Part shown: positions 41,352-46,184 of the stretch, one piece after another
How the letters are laid out: every line of letters starts with the position of its first letter
Numbering within the stretch: position 1 is the stretch's first letter
From: Prevotella conceptionensis 9403948
GTDB lineage: Bacteria; Bacteroidota; Bacteroidia; Bacteroidales; Bacteroidaceae
Length of the DNA: 46,184 nucleotides
Reading direction: 5' to 3'
Assembly: GCF_000312305.1 (NCBI RefSeq)
Contig: NZ_HE999451.1
Span: 115,238 to 161,421 of the forward strand
The notes under the pieces: generated by a model
The model's input: the letters and a program-made list of their open reading frames with translations, nothing else
Database searches by the model: none
Told to the model about the DNA's origin: nothing
Translations under genes and position numbers: made by a program

Positions 41352-41416
41352 AAAACGGTCGAGGATTTTGAGTGAAAGGGACATCCTTTTACTCGATAGT
41401 CCTTGACCGTTTTTCT
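41352..41416 (-). terminator. Long hairpin terminator after the DUF3408 gene
   Basis: Outer arms AAAACGGTCGAGGA (41352-41365) and TCCTTGACCGTTTT (41400-41413) pair with one mismatch, and inner arms GAGTGAAAGG..CCTTTTACTC also pair. It starts 5 bases past the stop codon, and T-runs on both sides allow action in either direction. Confidence 0.75.
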
Positions 41417-41421
41417 GTTGT

Positions 41422-41883
41422 TTACAGCTTCCTCCATTTTTCTATATCCTCACCGTATTCCTCCAAATGGATACGCACAAGGTTTTCGATGAAGCTCGAG
41501 ACATTGGCTCCTTTATCTCCCAATCTACGGACAATGAAGTCCGCATGTTCCTGTGTTTCCCTGCTCAGATAGACCGCCTTTCTCTCACTTAGCTTTGTTG
41601 GAACAAGGAACGCCTGCTTATAGGCTTCGAGAGTCTCCTTTCTCATCTTGGCACTGATGCGTCGTTGAACGGTTGCGCTCTCTGTATGCTGTGCAGGCTC
41701 GGATGGCGTGGCATGCTCTATGGCATGTCCTGTTTCTTGTTGTTTTTGCTCTTGAATAGTTTTCATTCCCTTTTCCCGGAATTCAGAGACAGATTGTTCA
41801 CTTGAATTTTCAGCTTGGCTCATACCAAAAGTTTTTCCTATGAAACGATCTATTTCTTCCATGTTTCTTCTTTCCTTTTTCAT
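41422..41883 (-). CDS. DUF3408-type mobile element protein
   Basis: 153 residues from the ATG at 41883. A disordered, Glu/Gln-rich N-terminal half precedes a conserved C-terminal domain (KLSERKAVYLSRETQEHADF, VRRLGDKGANVSSFIENLVR, LEEYGEDIEKWRKL) that looks like a ribbon-helix-helix fold. Such proteins recur in Bacteroides conjugative and mobilizable elements next to transfer genes and probably bind DNA. The gap to the upstream primase gene is four bases, so they share a transcript. Confidence 0.82.
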   Translation of the reverse strand: MKKERRNMEEIDRFIGKTFGMSQAENSSEQSVSEFREKGMKTIQEQKQQETGHAIEHATPSEPAQHTESATVQRRISAKMRKETLEAYKQAFLVPTKLSERKAVYLSRETQEHADFIVRRLGDKGANVSSFIENLVRIHLEEYGEDIEKWRKL

Positions 41884-41887
41884 CACT

Positions 41888-42850
41888 CTATCTTATTTTA
41901 AGTTTGACTTGTTTTATTTTGTTGCTTATATTTGGAGTTTTCTCCAACTCTTCCCGTTGCTCACGGACACGTCTGACGTGAAAATCGTTGAGATCTTTGA
42001 AGTCTCCATAATACACAGCCATATCTTCTACCTTAAAACCTGTGTTTACAAATTCCTGCACAGCTTTTCGCCCTGCATCGTCATTGTCAAGAAAAGCACG
42101 AACGGAGGTTATATTTCTTTCATTCAGGTAGTGGATACTTCTTGCTACATTACTCACGGAATTCATCACGAGACATTGGTTGGAGACCTCCCCTTTCATT
42201 GAAAGAAAAGAGAGAAAGTCCATAAAGCCCTCGAACAGGCAGACGGGTTGTGCCTTGTCCTCAAATATCGGAGTGATGTTCTTCGGGGCAATCGTTCCCT
42301 TGAACGTATTGTTGTCCCGAAGTTCATAACCACCCGAAGAATTGGCAAAGCCGATGGCTTCATATCTCTTTCCCCTTACCTCGTAGCTGATACATTTGAG
42401 AAAGGGTGTTGCCTTTTTCAAATTGATGCAACGTTCCTTGATAAGGTATTCCTGCAAATGCGGCGGCAAGGTGTCTGATATGCTTATCAGTCTCCTTGTT
42501 TCGCTTGCTTGTCTTGTAGTTGTCTGGTTGAGACCAATACGGGGTTCAGTCTTTGAATAGCTGTGCGCTGTATACTCTGAAGCGTTCTGCCCCAAACGGC
42601 AGATTGCTTCCGAGAATGTGCAGCCCTCCAAGCGTATACAAAGGTCGATGATGCTTCCACCCCTGCCTTCGGCATAGTCTATCCAAAGGTTCTTTTCCGT
42701 GTCCACTTTGAAACTCGGACGCGTTTCCTCCCTGAGCGGTGAACGGTACATGGCATAGGCTGGTGTCCTGCGGACAGGCCTGATACCTTTCTTTTCGAGA
42801 TACTCCACAATGGAATATCGCTTGATAAGTGATAAATCTTTTTCTTTCAT
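41888..42850 (-). CDS. Toprim-domain DNA primase of a mobile element
   Basis: 320 residues. The N-terminal part resembles a primase zinc-binding domain in layout (YRSPLREETRPSFKVDTEKN, GGSIIDLCIRLEG) but lacks the four-cysteine/histidine set. The C-terminal part is a Toprim domain with the acidic motifs CLFEGFMDFLSF and AFLDNDDAGRKAV. It likely primes replication of the transferred strand. It belongs to the same leftward block as the DUF3408 gene, and a VirE-like gene lies 180 bases upstream. Confidence 0.85.
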   Translation of the reverse strand: MKEKDLSLIKRYSIVEYLEKKGIRPVRRTPAYAMYRSPLREETRPSFKVDTEKNLWIDYAEGRGGSIIDLCIRLEGCTFSEAICRLGQNASEYTAHSYSKTEPRIGLNQTTTRQASETRRLISISDTLPPHLQEYLIKERCINLKKATPFLKCISYEVRGKRYEAIGFANSSGGYELRDNNTFKGTIAPKNITPIFEDKAQPVCLFEGFMDFLSFLSMKGEVSNQCLVMNSVSNVARSIHYLNERNITSVRAFLDNDDAGRKAVQEFVNTGFKVEDMAVYYGDFKDLNDFHVRRVREQREELEKTPNISNKIKQVKLKIR

Positions 42851-43031
42851 TGTTTTGACACTTTAATGGGTTGAATGATAATTATTTATGTTTGTCTGTT
42901 TTATGGTTTTACCGTTTCCAAAGTTTTTCCCCTCCAAACTTTTTCATCTTTCTTCTTACTACATACTATTTTGTGATAAGTAATTGATAATCAACAACGA
43001 TTAGTAGTATAGGACGATACTACACATTCTA

Positions 43032-44333
43032 CTACATTTGGCTACTACAAGTTTGAAGGAGCGGGCAAGGCAAGATTTTTCTGATCTTGTAGACATAGAT
43101 GGGGCTTCCACCGTTTCTTCGTTTGCTCACCTTTATGTATCCTGCTTTCTTCAAGGCTTCGCCCATACGCTTGGCAACAAGTGGCTGGTGGGTATAAATA
43201 CCCAAATAGGTGAGTATCTCCGTAGTGGTCATTAACAAATAGTTTTCGTCCTCCGTTGGCTTCTCAAAACAACGCAACAAGAGTTCCATCTCTGCTGTCT
43301 GTACTTGGAAGTCCTCGCTCTCCCGATACAGTTCGGCTATCTCGTCATCGTCAAACCAATAGCGAAAACCTGATTTGAGCAAGGCTTTGGCTTCTGCATA
43401 GACACTATCCATTGAGATGGCCTTTGCTCTTTTTATGTCAATGGACAAGACCTCAAAGGGCAAAAAACGTCTGCTGCCTGTCGGGTCTGTAAGAAAGTCG
43501 TTGCCATTCACCGATGCCACGAAGCTCGCCAAGTGGGGATGTTCCTCCACATATTTGTCATAGGGCATGCGGTATTTAACCATCGGACAGGTAATGAGGT
43601 TTTTCAGTTCATTCTCGTCCCGTTTGTTGAGGGCTTTGAGCTGGTCGTCAATGTTTACGATAAGATTCTGCCCGATATAGGTAAGTGTGTCCTTCTCCTG
43701 CGGATATATCTTTCCCGTATAACTGTAACCGTGCAGTGCCGGCGGACAGAGCAAATCAAGAAATGTTGTCTTGAACTTGCCCTGCTCGCCTGTCAGTACA
43801 AGGCAGGTGTGGTTACGGCATTCACGGTTATCCATTGCGTTGGCGACCACTGCCACAAGCCATTTGGTGAGATACGGCAGCCACTTTTGGGAGTTACGGA
43901 CAACCACGCAGCTTGCCAAATCGGGAATAGCTTTCAATAAAAAGGAAGAAGGCACAACACTACCATTGCAACTACCACCACAGCTACTATCATCGCCTAT
44001 ATCTATCAGTGGCAATCCTTTGAAATACTCCTGTATGGGATTGATGCGCGGAGAAAAACTGCTCTCGATGATGGAATACAGGTTCTCGGAGGAAGTTGAT
44101 ATGCTTTCCTCGCAATCAAGTTCCCTACGGAGCGTGTTGATTTCATAACGACCAACCTTTGCAAAATGATTATTACCCTTACTGCAATATTCGGTTCTGC
44201 CCAGTACAGTATTGTATCTGAACTCGTAGTGTGTGGAGAGGTAGGTTTCTATCTCTGCGTTCTTGGAGGAACTCCTCATTCGATGAGGATTTCTCCTGTT
44301 GCCTGTATTGCCTGCATCTGCGTTCTTTTTCAT
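43032..44333 (-). CDS. VirE/VapE-like P-loop ATPase of a mobile element
   Basis: 433 residues. A Walker A motif (LVLTGEQGKFKTTFLDLLCP, near 180-200), a Walker B-like strand (NLIVNIDDQ) and a sensor/arginine region (LTDPTGSRRFLPFEV) mark a superfamily-3-type helicase core of the virulence-associated E group. The C-terminal part is a winged-helix-like domain (ILTYLGIYTHQPLVAKRMGE, ALKKAGYIKV). Such proteins work with the adjacent primase in element replication. The stretch 42851-43031 downstream holds TACTAC-type short repeats and no gene. Confidence 0.85.
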   Translation of the reverse strand: MKKNADAGNTGNRRNPHRMRSSSKNAEIETYLSTHYEFRYNTVLGRTEYCSKGNNHFAKVGRYEINTLRRELDCEESISTSSENLYSIIESSFSPRINPIQEYFKGLPLIDIGDDSSCGGSCNGSVVPSSFLLKAIPDLASCVVVRNSQKWLPYLTKWLVAVVANAMDNRECRNHTCLVLTGEQGKFKTTFLDLLCPPALHGYSYTGKIYPQEKDTLTYIGQNLIVNIDDQLKALNKRDENELKNLITCPMVKYRMPYDKYVEEHPHLASFVASVNGNDFLTDPTGSRRFLPFEVLSIDIKRAKAISMDSVYAEAKALLKSGFRYWFDDDEIAELYRESEDFQVQTAEMELLLRCFEKPTEDENYLLMTTTEILTYLGIYTHQPLVAKRMGEALKKAGYIKVSKRRNGGSPIYVYKIRKILPCPLLQTCSSQM

Positions 44334-44935
44334 TATTCCCTTGAATTAGTTTCCAAGAGTGAAGTTAGGGTGAGAATGCGTAACTTCCAAGCATTCAGAG
44401 CCTTCTTGCATAATGTTGCGCTCGCCCGCTTTAAAATTCTTAGGAGAACAGGCTGTCAAGAAGGGCATTTATAGCCTCATTAAGCAAAAAATAGATGACA
44501 GGAAAGAAAGGTTAACAGAAATACGGATTGTCGTTGTTTGCTTTCAGATGCGGTCTTTTGCTTTGATTACCTTATTAACCTCATTTGTGCAGTGGCAAGA
44601 ACATCAATCTGTCTCTTTTGTCCTTGTTATAGCGCCACAAGCTGCCACGTGAATGAAAAGTGATGGAATAAGAAATGCCCAATATTAATTTTGCATAAGA
44701 CAAGCTGCGCTCGGCAAAGGAAAAGTGAACTTTCCTCAACACTCGCTTGGATTGTCTTTGCAACAAAAGAAGAAGACGGGGCAGGAAAACGCAAATGTGA
44801 ACCGATGAAACGGATTGCTCTTTTCCCGATACTTCCCTGCTGTTCCCCACGGCTTTGAGAGGCGCACGTACGCCATTATCTTTGCCGATGGAAACTGGAA
44901 AGACCTGAGACAACAAACAATAACAATATAAAATT
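44334..44935. other. Divergent regulatory region of the mobile element
   Basis: About 600 bases between the leftward replication block and the rightward helix-turn-helix pair. No convincing gene is seen. The frame at 44413-44652 has no family features. A strong promoter for the rightward genes is at its right end. Confidence 0.5.
44854..44884 (+). promoter_or_regulatory. Promoter of the helix-turn-helix gene pair
   Basis: TTTG (44854-44857), a 19-base spacer and TATCTTTG (44877-44884) give a full consensus match. The palindrome-like GGCGCACGTACGCC (44861-44874) lies in the spacer and could be an operator. The leader is about 45 bases. Confidence 0.8.
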
Positions 44936-45226
44936 ATGAACTATTACATCATTACAGAAACCAATTGGACAAAGCTTCGAGATGAAATTTTGAGCCTTGC
45001 GGAATGCTGCCACAAGGCATTCGGAGAAAAAAGCAAGCACACGGACTGGCTGCACAACGGCGATGTGTGCCGGCTGCTGAACATCAGCAAGCGCACCTTG
45101 CAGCATTATCGTGATACGGGTGTGCTGCCATTTACGCAAATCGGACACAAGTGCTATTACAAGTGCGAGGATGTGGAAACACTGCTTCTTACGAAATCGA
45201 ACAAACCTAAAAACAGACAGATATGA
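44936..45226 (+). CDS. Helix-turn-helix protein of a mobile element (excisionase-like)
   Basis: 96 residues. The C-terminal half is a MerR/excisionase-type winged helix: WLHNGDVCRLLNISKRTLQH, then YRDTGVLPFTQIGHKCYYKC and EDVETLL. Paired genes of this sort are common in Bacteroides mobile elements and control excision or the replication genes nearby. Its stop overlaps the next start (ATGA). Confidence 0.85.
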   Translation: MNYYIITETNWTKLRDEILSLAECCHKAFGEKSKHTDWLHNGDVCRLLNISKRTLQHYRDTGVLPFTQIGHKCYYKCEDVETLLLTKSNKPKNRQI

Positions 45227-45525
45227 TGGAAACAGCAAGAGACTTGAACATGGAGACGGACGAGATGCAACTGGTCGTCTCGGCCTTGAGAGGTGTAAGC
45301 AAACGAATAGTGGAAGTGGCACAGACACACAAGCCACTCTTTGCAGGCGAGCTTTTCCTCACAGGAAAGGAAGTGTGCGAGCGGCTGTATATCAGTCCCC
45401 GTACCTTGCAGGACTACCGAGACAGGAAGATTATCCCCTACACGCAGTTTGCAGGGAAGATACTCTACAAGGCTTCGGACTTGGAAAGGATGTTGGAGGA
45501 GAATTACTATTTTAAGTCCATTTGA
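45223..45525 (+). CDS. Second helix-turn-helix protein, paralogue of the preceding gene
   Basis: 100 residues with the same fold: LFLTGKEVCERLYISPRTLQ, DYRDRKIIPYTQFAGKILYK, ASDLERMLEENYY. About 35-40% like the preceding product over the domain, by eye, so the pair arose by duplication. Coupled by a 4-base overlap. Likely acts with the first protein on element excision or transcription. No integrase follows within the window. Confidence 0.85.
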   Translation: MMETARDLNMETDEMQLVVSALRGVSKRIVEVAQTHKPLFAGELFLTGKEVCERLYISPRTLQDYRDRKIIPYTQFAGKILYKASDLERMLEENYYFKSI

Positions 45526-45549
45526 GTTTAGTATTATAATTCGATTAAA

Positions 45550-45569
45550 AATACTTATTAATAAGTATT
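45550..45569. promoter_or_regulatory. Perfect 20-bp palindrome, probable operator
   Basis: AATACTTATT followed directly by its complement AATAAGTATT. It overlaps the -33 element of the promoter at 45568-45598, the usual position for a TetR-type repressor site. The nearest candidate repressor is the truncated tetR-like gene at 45732. Confidence 0.65.
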
Positions 45570-45598
45570 GCCAGTATAGAATTCTTCCCATACCTTTG
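45568..45598 (+). promoter_or_regulatory. Promoter of the short transcript / tetR-like gene
   Basis: TTG (45568-45570), a 20-base spacer and TACCTTTG (45591-45598) match the consensus. Transcription would begin at about 45605. Confidence 0.75.
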
Positions 45599-45604
45599 TA
45601 TCCA

Positions 45605-45693
45605 AAATTGAATTAATGATAAAAATATCACACAGCCGCATAAAGGCGACAATAAAAGGAGCGTACTGTTTTTTAAACAGTACGCTTTTTTTT
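45605..45693 (+). ncRNA. Possible ~90-base RNA or attenuated leader
   Basis: A strong promoter and a very strong terminator lie only about 90 bases apart with no start codon followed by a useful frame. Either a small RNA is made, or this is a leader whose terminator controls reading into the tetR-like gene. The start site is estimated from the promoter. Confidence 0.4.
45661..45693 (+). terminator. Strong intrinsic terminator
   Basis: GCGTACTGTTT, three bases, then the exact complement AAACAGTACGC, then eight T residues (45686-45693). It stands 38 bases before the ATG of the tetR-like gene. Confidence 0.92.
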
Positions 45694-45731
45694 ATGAACA
45701 AAATTGAACGATGTCCGTTAATAAAATAGTA

Positions 45732-45923
45732 ATGAAAATATTAAAAGAAGATATAAGAAACAGAATTGTCACAGCTGCCCGCAATGAATTTATTAAAAAT
45801 GGTTTTAGAAAAACTTCGATGCGAACAATTTCTGCAAAATCAGGAGTTGTCTTAGGTAATATATACAATTATTTTAAGACAAAAATCTATCCCCAAGGTT
45901 CAAGAAAAGGCGAAATAGCGTGA
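45732..45923 (+). pseudogene. TetR-type repressor, cut off after the DNA-binding domain
   Basis: 63 codons. From the ATG at 45732 the product reads MKILKEDIRNRIVTAARNEF, then KNGFRKTSMRTISAKSGV and GNIYNYFKTK, a complete TetR N-terminal helix-turn-helix. In the family the next residues lead into a 120-150 residue ligand-binding domain. Here the frame changes to IYPQGSRKGEIA and stops. The break at about 45884 looks like an insertion or element junction. The fragment could still bind DNA but should not sense a ligand or dimerise normally. A start at 45711 would add seven residues and is less likely. Confidence 0.75.
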
Positions 45924-46184
45924 ATGATTTGTGAGTCAGTCAGTTCTGTTTTTTGACCCTTTCGACGCAAAACCTCGAAAAGACGGGGTTATACCAACTT
46001 CGGACAGAGCAGCGTTACCAAAACATTACCACCTCCTTTGCAAGTGAGGATTGGGAAAAGCGGTAACGAACAGTGCAAAATCCGACCTGAATTTCGGGGA
46101 TTACCTCCTGCAAAGGTACTTCGATGAAAGGAAACAGGCAAATAAATTGCGGACTGTTTCTTTACCATTGAACGACAATATTTT
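45924..46184. other. Right end of the window, no recognisable gene
   Basis: About 260 bases. Includes an imperfect inverted repeat CCTTTCGA..TCGAAAAG (near 45958-45980) and a GGTAACGAACAG segment. The sequence differs from the element to its left and begins where the tetR-like gene is broken, so it may be the end of another mobile element. I cannot name it. Confidence 0.35.

Noticed and set aside
44413..44652. 79-codon plus-strand frame in the mobile element
   Set aside because: No family features and no coupling to neighbours; it lies in a control region.

Overview
The window looks like chromosome of a Bacteroidota member, most likely a Prevotella-type (Prevotellaceae) species. It carries a SusC/SusD pair, FecI/FecR-type regulators, a BspA-like leucine-rich-repeat surface protein, a NigD-like lipoprotein, T9SS-like C-terminal signals, promoters of the Bacteroidota TTTG-N19/20-TAnnTTTG type, and almost no Shine-Dalgarno sequences. 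The genus is an inference; the phylum is well supported.

Layout. (1) 1-1762: the 3' part of rpoC, with an apparent one-base deletion at about 14-17, and its terminator. (2) 2195-4861, minus strand: NigD-like lipoprotein, ECF sigma factor, and a protein that joins an anti-sigma-like inner-membrane N-terminus to an outer-membrane beta-barrel; the three are packed as one operon. (3) 5325-6554: anaerobic sulfatase-maturating radical SAM enzyme, ending in a nested repeat hairpin. (4) 6946-11643: a BspA-like surface protein and a coupled 63-residue acidic peptide, flanked on both sides by an 88-bp hairpin repeat that recurs at 36.9-37.1 kb. (5) 11743-15700, minus: GH20 hexosaminidase, a T9SS-like secreted protein and a lipoprotein with a duplicated leader.

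(6) 15884-26094, minus: the most unusual part. It is a two-gene RHS/YD-repeat surface protein whose C-terminal tip carries a degenerate zincin-like domain. It is followed by a string of small secreted proteins (immunity candidates) interleaved with broken pieces of RHS core and alternative C-terminal tips. I read this as a polymorphic-toxin tip/immunity cassette array shaped by tip replacement.

(7) 26211-30730: an ECF sigma gene and a FecR gene that normally adjoin are separated by a complete EcoRV-type restriction-modification pair. The FecR gene has lost its C-terminal domain at the edge of a dispersed repeat. (8) 30926-39219: repeat-rich noncoding DNA, then SusC, SusD and a serine-type sulfatase, bounded by two directly repeated ~90-bp segments. 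The sulfatase needs the maturase encoded at 5.3 kb, and the GH20 enzyme is a plausible partner, so the region as a whole points to use of sulfated host glycans such as mucin or glycosaminoglycans.

(9) 39576-45525: the backbone of a mobilizable element (relaxase, MobC-like protein, probable oriT, DUF3408 protein, Toprim primase, VirE-like ATPase, two helix-turn-helix proteins). No integrase is in view. (10) 45550-46184: a perfect 20-bp palindrome over a strong promoter, a short terminated transcript and a TetR-type gene cut off after its DNA-binding domain; the last ~260 bases hold no recognisable gene.
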